Source: an uncultured Rubripirellula sp. (GTDB lineage: Bacteria > Planctomycetota > Planctomycetia > Pirellulales > Pirellulaceae). From it: DNA of 64,000 nucleotides. This document shows positions 37,720-47,138 of the stretch, piece after piece (within the stretch, counting starts at the first letter, position 1; each line of letters opens with the position of its first letter). The stretch is taken from the NCBI GenBank assembly GCA_938045805.1, contig CALIBL010000009.1:1-64000 (forward strand). Direction: 5' to 3'. Position numbers and translations under genes: made by a program. The notes below the pieces were generated by a model. That model had not been told where the DNA came from, did not search any database, and saw nothing but the letters and a program-made list of their open reading frames with translations.

Positions 37720-38514
37720 TTATTTTTGCTCTAGCATCTCAATTACAACTGGCCGAACACTCTTTGCATAACTGAAGCCAACCGTCTCTCCAGCGTCGAC
37801 AAATTTCTTAACCATCTCACCTTGAGAGTTGAACACCATCACCACTGGGATGGAGGGGATTTTCTCCTCGATGAACACATCATCACTTGCCGTGGAACAG
37901 ATATAAGACGTTAGTTTTCCTGCTTTCACGCTTTGCAAGAAAGCTTCAACCTCCGCTTCGTAAGATTCAGGGGGTCTTGTTTTGCGTCCATCGAAATCAA
38001 GATTAACCGATACACAGTTGATTTGCTCGGGATAGTCACGATGCAATTGGACTAAGCCAGGAAATTCCTTCAAGCATGGCTCACAGGCAAGAGACCACAA
38101 ATCGACCACCGTGATTTTTTTACTACTCAGAACCTCCTGCCTAATCATATCCCAACTCTCATAGCGGATGGGGCTGCTACGCGATTCGCTCGGTTTCTCT
38201 TGTGACTCGAAATTGCCACCGGACACATTGGGCATCTCTAAACCAACCGAACCTACCGCTGGCGTCCCTCCTGAGGTGGTTTCTTCTGAAGATGCGGCTT
38301 GATCACTGAACCCCTCTGGCATCACCAGCTCCCCCGGTGAACTCTCTATTGGATCCGCTTTTGGGATGATGGACTCGGCATCGACTGGAGTCTCTCGCGC
38401 TGTTTCAGAGTCACCACATCCAACTAGCGACAGAAAGAGGCAAAAACAAAGACCTATGCTTGCCGCAGTAAGATTCTTGTTCTTCCAACCATACGAACGC
38501 TGGGTCATAACCAT
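37720..38514 (-). CDS. thioredoxin-fold lipoprotein (TlpA-like)
   Basis: A 264-residue lipoprotein. From ATG 38514 (or 38508) a basic start and hydrophobic stretch (AASIGLCFCLFLSLVGC) end in an LVGC lipobox. A low-complexity acidic Ser/Pro linker of about 90 residues follows. Then comes a thioredoxin-like domain with the redox motif WSLACEPCLKEFP, the NCVSVNLDFDG strand and the cis-Pro region IPSIPVVMVF. It probably reduces or oxidises periplasmic disulfides, for instance in cytochrome c maturation; the CEPC dipeptide does not settle the direction. The frame is open upstream to 38622. Confidence 0.88.
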   Translation of the reverse strand: MVMTQRSYGWKNKNLTAASIGLCFCLFLSLVGCGDSETARETPVDAESIIPKADPIESSPGELVMPEGFSDQAASSEETTSGGTPAVGSVGLEMPNVSGGNFESQEKPSESRSSPIRYESWDMIRQEVLSSKKITVVDLWSLACEPCLKEFPGLVQLHRDYPEQINCVSVNLDFDGRKTRPPESYEAEVEAFLQSVKAGKLTSYICSTASDDVFIEEKIPSIPVVMVFNSQGEMVKKFVDAGETVGFSYAKSVRPVVIEMLEQK

Positions 38515-38983
38515 CTCACTTTTTGAATGAATCGCGGTTCCGCGCACTTTATGTCGAATGCACACTGAAATCATCATGATGCTCCATTCTCGACCATGTG
38601 CCTCGCCACTAACGCTCCGCACAAATCAGTGCTAATCAGCTCCTTCTATGCATTACCTGCACCAACAGATGAACTGGAGTTCGATCCACGACTTATGAGC
38701 GGACTATTTAAGGATACACAAATCTACTGAGACGAGGCACCGACATGCACCAAGCGATACTGGAGACTTGCATTGGGGTGATGGCAGATTATTTGGAAAA
38801 ACCGCTAGATTCCTCATGATCCGCAAAATTCTACTTTCACAGAAAAGATTTGAGTTCTTGACTAAAACTCGAACCGCTTACCGCGAGCAACTGACATTCC
38901 GGTACTACAGTTCGATTGTCGACCGAATTGGAAGACGAACATTTTGATTTCCATGAAACGACTCGGCTAAAGATCCACTCGTA
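38515..38983. other. intergenic region with one possible microORF
   Basis: About 470 bp between divergent genes. A 24-codon frame at 38745-38819 (starting MHQAILETCIGV) follows a GAGG 7 nt upstream. Otherwise I see only AT-rich sequence towards the kinase gene. No RNA motif was recognised. Confidence 0.25.
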
Positions 38984-39967
38984 ATGCAACCCATCTCAGA
39001 TGGACTTCACCGCGACGACAAGCCAATCAAACGCCCTTCATTAAAGACCGCTCCGACATCCATGAATCAAGCGATCAACCATTACGCCCCAACGAAAATA
39101 AAGGGCAACGATGAGCTTTCTCTCGCTCGATTTACTCACGAAAACCAACCCGATCGAAGCAACTCGACCTCTGAAACCGTCGACCATGAATCGGCAGCAA
39201 ACCTCCACTCGGAGGCTTTTCGACTGCACAACGCGAAAAACATCATCACTCACCTGCAATTGATGATCCGCGAAACCATCGAGATCAACTCGCGTCTAAC
39301 AACAAAACCTATTCAGCAGATAGCATCACTTTTAACCGACACTCCTTTCGATGGCATTCAGGCACAATCCATCGGGAGTCATCTTATTTGCCTCTCTGAG
39401 TCCCTTGCACAGGATCATCAGAGCGTCACCCGTTCGCTATTGGCACTTGATCAGAGCATCGAAGAATTGACCACTGTTTTATCTGGAGGCAACGCTCCTC
39501 AACAGATCAACAAAACTTCGTGTTTTTCAGTTGACGAGTTTTTATGTGAGCTTGCAGGTCAGTGCGAGCAGAGCCTATCACGGGATGGGATTAATCTTTC
39601 GATCTCAACCGAGCACTGTCCGTCGATCACCTCCGATCGCACTCTTCTCCATCAGGTAATGCTCAACCTTGTCAACAATGCACAAGAGGCGTTCCAAAAC
39701 TACCTGACACCGATTAAGAAAATCAACCTCGAACATCGACACATCGACGGTTGGCACAGGATTCAAATCAAAGATAACGGATGTGGTATTCCAAAATCTG
39801 CGCAAACCAAAATTCTTGACCTAGGCTATACCACAAGAGACGACGGAAAAGGCTTTGGTCTCTGCTTTTGCGTTGAAGCCATGCACCAACTGCATGGTTA
39901 CCTTGAGATTGACAGCGACGGTGACGGTAAAGGAACAACCGTCACGCTACACCTACCTTCAATTTGA
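38984..39967 (+). CDS. soluble sensor histidine kinase
   Basis: A 327-residue kinase without membrane segments. A polar N-terminus of about 80 residues leads to a probable dimerisation helix with FRLHNAKNIITHLQLMI; the His of LHNAKN is the likely phosphorylation site. The ATP-binding domain is clear: VMLNLVNNAQEAFQ (N box), IKDNGCGIP (G1), LDLGYTTRDDGKGFGLCFC (F and G2) and GTTVTLHLP. It ends 62 bp before a receiver-GGDEF-EAL gene on the same strand, which is the obvious phosphotransfer partner. Thus it probably feeds a signal into c-di-GMP turnover. The signal itself is unknown. A start at Met 39063 is an alternative. Confidence 0.9.
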   Translation: MQPISDGLHRDDKPIKRPSLKTAPTSMNQAINHYAPTKIKGNDELSLARFTHENQPDRSNSTSETVDHESAANLHSEAFRLHNAKNIITHLQLMIRETIEINSRLTTKPIQQIASLLTDTPFDGIQAQSIGSHLICLSESLAQDHQSVTRSLLALDQSIEELTTVLSGGNAPQQINKTSCFSVDEFLCELAGQCEQSLSRDGINLSISTEHCPSITSDRTLLHQVMLNLVNNAQEAFQNYLTPIKKINLEHRHIDGWHRIQIKDNGCGIPKSAQTKILDLGYTTRDDGKGFGLCFCVEAMHQLHGYLEIDSDGDGKGTTVTLHLPSI

Positions 39968-40029
39968 TTGGCCAGGGGTCGGTCTCAACCTAAATATGAT
40001 CACTGTTGAATCTTCTTTGACACAGCACC

Positions 40030-42051
40030 ATGACGAATAGTAAACAGGTCAATCGATTATTAATTATCGATGACCACCCTAGAATTCATGAAGCCTTCGA
40101 AAAGATATTTTCCATCTGGAAAAACGACCCTTCAGGCCTGAATGATCATTCGATCGATACTCCGCTCGACGCATCGGTCGACACCGAGGGAGGACCACAC
40201 CCAACATTCCAACGCGACCTAGCCGTCTTCTCACTTCACCACGCACGGAGCGGTGAAGACGCCCTTACGCTCGCCCAAAATCTATCTGAACAGGAAGAGT
40301 TTTTTTCAGTCGCATTCATTGACATCATCATGCCCGGCGGGATCAACGGGATTCAAACCGCCGAACTTCTGTGGGAGATCGATCCGAATCTACACATCGT
40401 GATTTGCACCGGTGACCAGAATCAACGCTGGGAAGATCTACTTGAGTCGCTTCGCCACCAAGACCAATTGTTCATCCTTAAAAAACCGTTCGACGCGGTA
40501 GAGGTACGGCAACTCGCCATTTCGCTTTCAGGCAAACAGCAGCGTCATGACGCTCACAAAGCTTGCATCGAAAAGTTACAAATGGAAGTTCAAGAGCGTC
40601 GCAAATCAGAAGAGAGCATGCGCAAAATTGCTCATCGCGACTCTCTGACTAACCTTCCTAATCGACCCTACTTACTGGAGAAATTGAATCGCATCGTCTC
40701 TAGGCCACCACAAGGGAATGATTCACATCAGGCGATTCTTTTCTTAGATCTCGATAACTTCAAGGTTATCAATGACAGTCTTGGACACGACGCCGGTGAT
40801 GACCTACTCAATCAAGTAGCGCAACGAATCGGGGAGTGCGTCCGTTACGATGATGTTACCACTCGCGTCTCACGAGATGGTGAAACCGTTCGTCTAGGCG
40901 GTGACGAATTTGTTGTATTGCTTGAGCATTTAACCCATCGGCATGACGCACTATCCATCGCAGATCGAATTGTTGAACAAATCTCCAAGCCATTCACCGT
41001 TGCGGAACGAAAGGTGAGTGTAGGAACCAGTGTCGGCATTGCGTTTCTAGAACTCAACACTCAGGATGCGCACGAAGTTCTTCGCAACGCTGACACTGCG
41101 ATGTACCGGGCAAAAAACTCGGGAAAAGGTCAAGTCGCAGTATTTGACAAAACCATGCACCAAGAGTTACTTGATCGGCTCGAATTAGAAGCCCAGATCC
41201 GTGAGGCAGTCCAAAACGAAAGTCTCTCTCTTCGGTATCAACCTATTGTCGATCTGCAAAATGGAAAGATTCGTGGTGTCGAGGTCCTGACCCGTTGGAC
41301 CACCGAATCGGGTTTGAATGTCCCTCCCGAAGAATTCATTCCAATCATTGAAGAAATCGGCCTGATCAGCCGTGTCGGTGAATGGGCGATTGAACGAGCA
41401 GCGATCGACCTGAAGGATCTGACGGAAAACCTGCCTCATTCGTGTGACACGAATTTCTACCTTGGTTTCAACATTGCTAGACAGCAATTAAGCGATCCTC
41501 TGTTTTACGAACACTTTGAAACCATCTTGACTCGCACCGGGTTTAACCGAAAACGACTCAAATTAGAAATCAATGAATCTCCGGAAAAGCGTAACGAAGC
41601 CCAAGTTCTACAAAATCTCTTGAACCTACATGGAGCTGGTGTTGGTATACAGATCGACGACTTTGGGAAAGGCACTTCATCGCTCACCTGCTTTCAGAAC
41701 TATCCCGTGGAGACGGTGAAGATTGACAGAAGTTTTACTGCGAATATCGCGAACAATCACAGCCACTCTGTCATCACACAGGCGATAGTGGATTTGGCAC
41801 ATGATCTCGATGCGAACATTATCGCCGAAGGTGTTGAATCCGAAACTCAGCTCCGCTTACTCAGGCAGTGGGGATGTGACGCGGCGCAGGGATTCCTGCT
41901 TTCTGAACCTCTGGATTCTAGATCGCTCAGGGATTTCCTCAACGATCCAAAGCAAAGCGATGGCATTGCACTACTGATCGAGCCCTCCAAGCCGGTTACC
42001 TTCCCCTCCTTTCCACCGAGCAACGCAGCTCAAACTTTACAAAATGGCTAA
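40030..42051 (+). CDS. response regulator with GGDEF and EAL domains
   Basis: A 673-residue c-di-GMP enzyme. The receiver has IIDDHPRIHEAF, the phosphoacceptor Asp98 in FIDIIMPGG and the Lys in ILKKPFD. It contains an inserted loop of about 30 residues after the first helix. The GGDEF domain begins DSLTNLPNRPYLLE, with FLDLDNFKVINDSLGH and RLGGDEF at 288-294; a short insertion precedes that motif. The EAL domain has YQPIVDL, EVL in place of EAL at about 418, LEINES, IDDFGKGTSS, VKIDRSF and EGVES. Metal-binding residues are kept, so both synthase and phosphodiesterase activities are possible. It is paired with the upstream kinase, and its end overlaps the convergent U32 gene by 15 bp. Confidence 0.95.
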   Translation: MTNSKQVNRLLIIDDHPRIHEAFEKIFSIWKNDPSGLNDHSIDTPLDASVDTEGGPHPTFQRDLAVFSLHHARSGEDALTLAQNLSEQEEFFSVAFIDIIMPGGINGIQTAELLWEIDPNLHIVICTGDQNQRWEDLLESLRHQDQLFILKKPFDAVEVRQLAISLSGKQQRHDAHKACIEKLQMEVQERRKSEESMRKIAHRDSLTNLPNRPYLLEKLNRIVSRPPQGNDSHQAILFLDLDNFKVINDSLGHDAGDDLLNQVAQRIGECVRYDDVTTRVSRDGETVRLGGDEFVVLLEHLTHRHDALSIADRIVEQISKPFTVAERKVSVGTSVGIAFLELNTQDAHEVLRNADTAMYRAKNSGKGQVAVFDKTMHQELLDRLELEAQIREAVQNESLSLRYQPIVDLQNGKIRGVEVLTRWTTESGLNVPPEEFIPIIEEIGLISRVGEWAIERAAIDLKDLTENLPHSCDTNFYLGFNIARQQLSDPLFYEHFETILTRTGFNRKRLKLEINESPEKRNEAQVLQNLLNLHGAGVGIQIDDFGKGTSSLTCFQNYPVETVKIDRSFTANIANNHSHSVITQAIVDLAHDLDANIIAEGVESETQLRLLRQWGCDAAQGFLLSEPLDSRSLRDFLNDPKQSDGIALLIEPSKPVTFPSFPPSNAAQTLQNG

Positions 42052-44667
42052 TGGGTTTCGTTTCGCTTCGAGAGTACCTCGAGTTACCCCAAGACGATTT
42101 GCCGCTTTTAATTCCGACCACACCTCCTGTGGGTCAACAACACCTTTCAGCAGTCGCTGATAGAGATCGACTGTTTTCAGAGCGTCTTGCGGACTCTCTT
42201 CAAGTAATTCCACCCGAAACCAGTTGACGCCTCGACGAACCAAATCAGGGGTAATTTCAGCGCCACTTTGCGGGGTGGAGTTGTATAGAGTATTGCGACA
42301 CGCAACATCTGCGTGTAGTGGATGCTCTGCACCAACGCGATCCCGCAACTTGACCTCGTGTCGATCACAGGGTCGCCCACAATTTGTCTTATTGGTGCCG
42401 GGTGAAAGTACCGAGCAGAAGACACAATGCTCCATGTGGAACATCGGCATGTGCTGGTGTATCACCACTTCCATCCACGAGGTGGGCATCGAATCGCAAA
42501 GAGCTGAAACCTGTTCGCGATTTAAATCATAGGAAACTGTAACACGTTGAGCGCCCACAGAAAGAATCCATTCTGCGGCTCGATGGTTCGCAACGTTAAG
42601 CGAAAAATCTGCGATGACTGGAACACCTTCCTGATTCGAAGCTTCAATCGCTGCCAGATTACGTGCCAACACGTAGTCTGGCTGATGTTTCAATAGCGCT
42701 CGAAGCAATCCCATCTCGGACGGCTTCTGTATCCGAACTGAAGCCAAAGCAATTTTCTTTCCATTTTCATGGGCTAACCTCACCGCTTCACGATACTCTC
42801 TCACATCGTGAAAATCAGCATAGAGAAGAGTCGTGTTGCTTTCAGCGATTGCCTTTACCTGATCTAGGGTTCGACAAAGCACAGCCAGAGACACCGGTTG
42901 CCTCTCAGTATCCTCTTGGTTCAACTCATGATGTGACCGGTAATCATCTTCGCTAATGGGACTCAAGAGCTTCTCGCCCTCGGTGACGTCCACATCACGA
43001 TCTGCGGATCCCTCCAATCGCTGCACCAGCTTTTCAACAAGATCTCGGCGTAATTGGTTCAGCACCCCGACTGGTACCATTGGCTGGCCCACCAACCGCA
43101 CCTGCAATTCGCCGAGGGAAAAAGGTGTTCCACCGAATCGAGATAGCTTGTCTCGCAAATCACTCTCAGTTGCAGGATGATTGCGTGCTGCCTCTAAAAC
43201 CTGCGATCCATGAACCTCAATTCCAATGAGACAACTGGGAACGTTACCGCCCTGAATGACCCGCAGTCGCAGAACCTCACCCACCAATGCTTCGACACGT
43301 AGATTAATCTGTCGCTGGAAACGGGGTTTGTCCCCCGCGAAAGATTTCCGAAGGCGGCGATTTAGCTTTGGATCATCATTCTTGAAGACTCGATCCCCTC
43401 GCGAAATGCGAGAAAAATCTAATTCACCGCCGCCAAATCCCACCCAAACAAGATCTGATACAAAATCGCTCGAAATCGAATTACATCTCTCGCGACCTTC
43501 CCTCGAGCTACCATTAACCACCGGCGTTTGCTTAAGAGATTGACGCTTATCTGTTTTGAGAGAATAAACTCGACCACCTTGCTCCATCGGCTCACCGGCC
43601 TCGCCGCGTCCGCGAATAGCAAGTCCATCACCGAGTGCGATGATGGACTCTGGCCTTAGGCAAATCTCTTGCGACCTGATATCGATGACTTGGCCCAGTG
43701 CAATACCTCGCTTCGACGAATCGATTCCAGGCACAAGGCGTTTGTGATCATTGCCATCGAGCCAACCGGGCGAGAACCCGCGTGAAAACGACAACTCCAT
43801 TTCCTCACGATCCCGATCGTCAATCTTGGGACGTTGATTGGCCAATACCGCATCGATCGCTTTTCGATACTGACTCGTAATGTTCGCAACATATTCTGGC
43901 GATTTGAGGCGTCCTTCAATCTTCAAGGATGCAACGCCGGATTGGATCAAATCTGGGATTGCTTCGTAGCCGGCTAAATCTTGAGGACTCAATAAGTAAC
44001 GAACCTCTCCTAAATCTTGCTCCTGCCCATCAGTGATTAAATCGTAAGGAAGTCGGCACGCTTGTGCGCATTGACCTCGGTTTGCACTTCTTCCGCCGAG
44101 CGATTCACTGGTCAAACACTGCCCCGAATAGGCCACACACAGCGCGCCATGGATAAAAACCTCAATCGGCATTTCCGTCTTTTTTGCGATCTTGGTGATT
44201 TCTTGCACCGAGAGCTCTCGAGCTAAAACAACACGCGTCAAGCCTAATTGCTGTGCGACGCCGATGGTCTCAGCACTCGTCATGCTCATCTGTGTGGATG
44301 CGTGAATCTCTAGCTCAGGACAGATCGCTCGCACCAATCGAGCAACGCCAAAGTCTTGCACCAGCACGGCATCGATACCAGCGTTTGCGACTTGCTCAAT
44401 CACTTGCACGACCTTCCGCATCTCGTTCGGGAAGACTAACGTGTTGAGTGTTGCGTAACCTTTAACGCTTCGACGGTGCAACCACTTAGCCAGTTCGGGT
44501 AAGTCGCCGAGACCAAAATTCTTGGCTCGATAACGGGCATTAAACCCGCAATCGAGCCCAAAATAGATAGCGTCGGCACCGTTCTCTACAGCTGCCTGAA
44601 CACAATCCCAATCGCCTGCGGGCGAGAGCAGTTCCACACGATTATTTGTATGATGAATCTCCGTCAT
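42037..44667 (-). CDS. U32-family protein (RlhA/YegQ-like)
   Basis: An 876-residue protein of the peptidase U32 group. The N-terminal barrel starts VELLSPAGDWDCVQAAVENGADAIYFGL. The iron-sulfur type cysteine set follows in FIHGALCVAYSGQCLTSESLGGRSANRGQCAQACRL. The C-terminal half holds a second Cys-rich stretch (HCVFCSVLSPGTNKTNCGRPC). E. coli relatives take part in hydroxylating tRNA or 23S rRNA bases, and RlhA acts on 23S rRNA C2501. That role is likely here, rather than proteolysis. I chose the ATG at 44667 as closest to the conserved start; 44712 and 44685 are alternatives. The long form, with a middle DUF3656-like region, occurs in several phyla. Confidence 0.87.
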   Translation of the reverse strand: MTEIHHTNNRVELLSPAGDWDCVQAAVENGADAIYFGLDCGFNARYRAKNFGLGDLPELAKWLHRRSVKGYATLNTLVFPNEMRKVVQVIEQVANAGIDAVLVQDFGVARLVRAICPELEIHASTQMSMTSAETIGVAQQLGLTRVVLARELSVQEITKIAKKTEMPIEVFIHGALCVAYSGQCLTSESLGGRSANRGQCAQACRLPYDLITDGQEQDLGEVRYLLSPQDLAGYEAIPDLIQSGVASLKIEGRLKSPEYVANITSQYRKAIDAVLANQRPKIDDRDREEMELSFSRGFSPGWLDGNDHKRLVPGIDSSKRGIALGQVIDIRSQEICLRPESIIALGDGLAIRGRGEAGEPMEQGGRVYSLKTDKRQSLKQTPVVNGSSREGRERCNSISSDFVSDLVWVGFGGGELDFSRISRGDRVFKNDDPKLNRRLRKSFAGDKPRFQRQINLRVEALVGEVLRLRVIQGGNVPSCLIGIEVHGSQVLEAARNHPATESDLRDKLSRFGGTPFSLGELQVRLVGQPMVPVGVLNQLRRDLVEKLVQRLEGSADRDVDVTEGEKLLSPISEDDYRSHHELNQEDTERQPVSLAVLCRTLDQVKAIAESNTTLLYADFHDVREYREAVRLAHENGKKIALASVRIQKPSEMGLLRALLKHQPDYVLARNLAAIEASNQEGVPVIADFSLNVANHRAAEWILSVGAQRVTVSYDLNREQVSALCDSMPTSWMEVVIHQHMPMFHMEHCVFCSVLSPGTNKTNCGRPCDRHEVKLRDRVGAEHPLHADVACRNTLYNSTPQSGAEITPDLVRRGVNWFRVELLEESPQDALKTVDLYQRLLKGVVDPQEVWSELKAANRLGVTRGTLEAKRNPLAIL

Positions 44668-44798
44668 GCCCGAAGTATGATTCATCACCGAGTGTTTGAA
44701 AATCACTAACACCGAACAAGCAGCTGGCAGAAGTCAAATTTCTCCCGCCTAAACGCTGCAGAGCGACACACAATATTCGCGCGACCCACCGCTAGAAC

Positions 44799-46472
44799 TT
44801 AGGCTCCGAGTTCGACGTCAATCTTCGCCTCGTCTGCCGCCTCTCTAAGCTTAGTGAGTGCACGAGCTTCAATTTGTCGAATTCGCTCTTTTGTCACCCC
44901 AAGGGTCTCGCCAACCTCTTTGAGTGTCGAAGGCTCGTTGCCACGTCCTAAACCATAACGAGCAACAATGATCTTTTGCTCCCGCTCATCAAGACGGTCA
45001 AAAATCTTGGACAATTCGCGTTGCCGGGATCGTTGCACGGTTTCTTCCAAGAATGGATTCAACCGCTCGTCCTGCTGTGCAAAGAACAACTCCTCGGCCG
45101 TGGTACGGAAACGATCGCGGTGCTTGAATTCCGTTGGAATCGTTCTCGCGTAGTTCTTCATGATGGCCCACGATGCGTAAGTCGAAAACTTGTTACCGCG
45201 TGAGTAATCAAATTTTTCAACTGCACGAATCAATGACATGTTGCCATCACTAATGAGCGCGAAAAAGTCATCTGAACTTGCAACGTGCCTCTTTGCAATT
45301 GAAACAACCAGCCGCAAATTACTCTGCACAATCCGGTTCTTAACCAGCACCGCAGACTCGTACAAATGATCGATCTCGTCCATCAATTTCGAACGATTTT
45401 GCTTCAAATCGGACAAACCCTCACGCAATTTGCTTGCTCGATGCTTGAGATAGTTCAACTTGCGAAATAGGTGATACTCCTGCTCACGCGTCAGAAGAGG
45501 AACGTCATAAAGCGCCGCAAGATAGCTCGGTAGATCCGCAGGAACCCTAACTTTTCGCGGCGATGCAGCTGGCTCGGGCTCCTGACCCAAGTACTCCTCT
45601 TCGCGATTCACTTGTTCGAAATCTTCGTTGTAAATGTAATCGAGCGGTAACTCAAATATCTGTTCACAACGCATATCCAAAAGAATTCTTTGGATACTGG
45701 TGCGAGTTCGATTAAATCTCTTGCAGAGCTGCGGCACCGAAGAACCGTGTGAATAGAGACGGTAGATCGATCGCTTGTCGTCCGCTGTGAGAACTCCACG
45801 GTGGTTCGGGAAGATTGCGACGGAGCGATTCTCTGCATCAAAATTCTTAAGTGTGTAGCGGATCGTTTCTGGACTACGATGCATCTGCTTGGAAAGCCGT
45901 CGAGTGACTTCCGACAGACTTGCCCCTGTCTCCACTAGGTGACGAGCACGCTCAATGATCTCGCTTTTCTCGTCCTCTGATAATTGACTGAAACGCTCAC
46001 CACGACGGACTTTATCTCGGTGGTTGGAGATGAAGTGGTCGACACTGCTGTGCAAGAACCCAACGCGTTTTCGACCATCAAAGATAAGCTTACGACTGAC
46101 CAACCCGGAACGACGCCAACGACTGATCGTCTTGGTGGCGACATGAAACATCTTGCTGAGCTCCTCTACCGTATGGACCTGCTCAGCCACTTCCTCAACG
46201 GCGATATCAGACGAATCGCTCAAATCCTCAATGAGTAATCGGAGATCATGTTTAAGATCACTCGATGCAACGTTATGCCGACTTGCATTATCCGGACGAT
46301 AATTCGTCACTCGAAAACAGACGTAGTCGAACGAGTAGGTACGATCCTCCACGACCTCGCTCATGAGCTTTTCTGCTAAAGCAGCCTGCTCGATCTTTTT
46401 CTGCTTCGGCGCAAAGCGAGTCTGCTGATCTCGCAATTCCTTTATCTTTGCGTCTCGATAATCTTGGTGCAT
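44799..46472 (-). CDS. sigma-70-family RNA polymerase sigma factor with three extra HTH modules
   Basis: A 557-residue sigma factor. Region 1.2-like sequence lies at 310-345 (DLPSYLAALYDVPLLTREQE). Region 2 is at 380-445 (NRIVQSNLRLVVSIAKRHV, ISDGNMSLIRAVEKFDYSRG, FSTYASWAI), and region 4 is at 485-545 (LKEVGETLGVTKERIRQIEARALTKLR). Region 3 is very short. The N-terminal half is unusual: an excisionase/MerR-like HTH at about 100-150 (VEELSKMFHVATKTISRWRR), a second HTH-like unit at 165-212 and a third at 228-270. The start at 46472 is supported by GGGAG 8 nt upstream; 46499 is an earlier option. It is probably an alternative or specialised sigma factor. Confidence 0.9.
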   Translation of the reverse strand: MHQDYRDAKIKELRDQQTRFAPKQKKIEQAALAEKLMSEVVEDRTYSFDYVCFRVTNYRPDNASRHNVASSDLKHDLRLLIEDLSDSSDIAVEEVAEQVHTVEELSKMFHVATKTISRWRRSGLVSRKLIFDGRKRVGFLHSSVDHFISNHRDKVRRGERFSQLSEDEKSEIIERARHLVETGASLSEVTRRLSKQMHRSPETIRYTLKNFDAENRSVAIFPNHRGVLTADDKRSIYRLYSHGSSVPQLCKRFNRTRTSIQRILLDMRCEQIFELPLDYIYNEDFEQVNREEEYLGQEPEPAASPRKVRVPADLPSYLAALYDVPLLTREQEYHLFRKLNYLKHRASKLREGLSDLKQNRSKLMDEIDHLYESAVLVKNRIVQSNLRLVVSIAKRHVASSDDFFALISDGNMSLIRAVEKFDYSRGNKFSTYASWAIMKNYARTIPTEFKHRDRFRTTAEELFFAQQDERLNPFLEETVQRSRQRELSKIFDRLDEREQKIIVARYGLGRGNEPSTLKEVGETLGVTKERIRQIEARALTKLREAADEAKIDVELGA

Positions 46473-47138
46473 TGCCTTGTCTCCCAGCGCGTCCTTCAAC
46501 CGACTATTTGTCCCTGCGATCCAGGCGGATCGCTCGGTTGTCAGACAGGTTTGCCCGGGTATCGCTCCGTCCTAAGAACGATTTCCGTTTTGGCTGGCTA
46601 ACACCTTTGTATACCGAATGCCTGCACTTTTGCATCACACTCGCCCCAGATGAGCCAACAATCCTCGCCAATCAAGCATTTTCGCTAGCAGGGAGCATCC
46701 AACATCAAAGAGCATTCATGCCCCAAAAACATCCCCGCCAGAGCCAACGACCCGCTGACGACATCCATGAGTAGGAAACGGCATGCCAGAGACGACGAAA
46801 ACCGATAACAAAAGTTGCCGTAAAACCCTAAGACATTTATCTGCAAGAGTTTAAGAAAAAAGATTAGAGAGTGACGCAGATACAATCCAATCACTATCCT
46901 GCGAGTGATTTGTAAAACTTACCAAGATCGGTGTGGAAATCGTCTTATTCCGAGACGGCTCGTCTCAGATTGCGACTCTTGAGACTGTTTGATTCTGCTG
47001 AATCAAAGTCGATTCTGCAGTCGATAAATTCAAAAGAAGGCCCGCCTGTCGGCTAACCCCTATGCGCACCTTTTACTTTACCCATTACTTGGACTCAAAA
47101 CTTGATCCTTGCGTCCGTACCCGAGCATCGAGAGCAAC
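46473..47138. other. long divergent intergenic region with stem-loops
   Basis: About 670 bp between the sigma factor gene and a plus-strand secreted protein gene. Two perfect stem-loops lie close together: GAGACG-GCT-CGTCTC at 46952-46966 and TTTGATTC-TGCT-GAATCAAA at 46988-47007. A GC-rich GGCCCGCCTGTCGGC follows near 47039. The cluster may be a structured 5' leader of the gene at 47139 or a small RNA. No coding frame is convincing. Confidence 0.4.

Noticed and set aside
38670..38700. GTTCGATCC resembling a tRNA T-loop
   Set aside because: The flanking bases do not form a T stem and no anticodon or acceptor stem fits around it.
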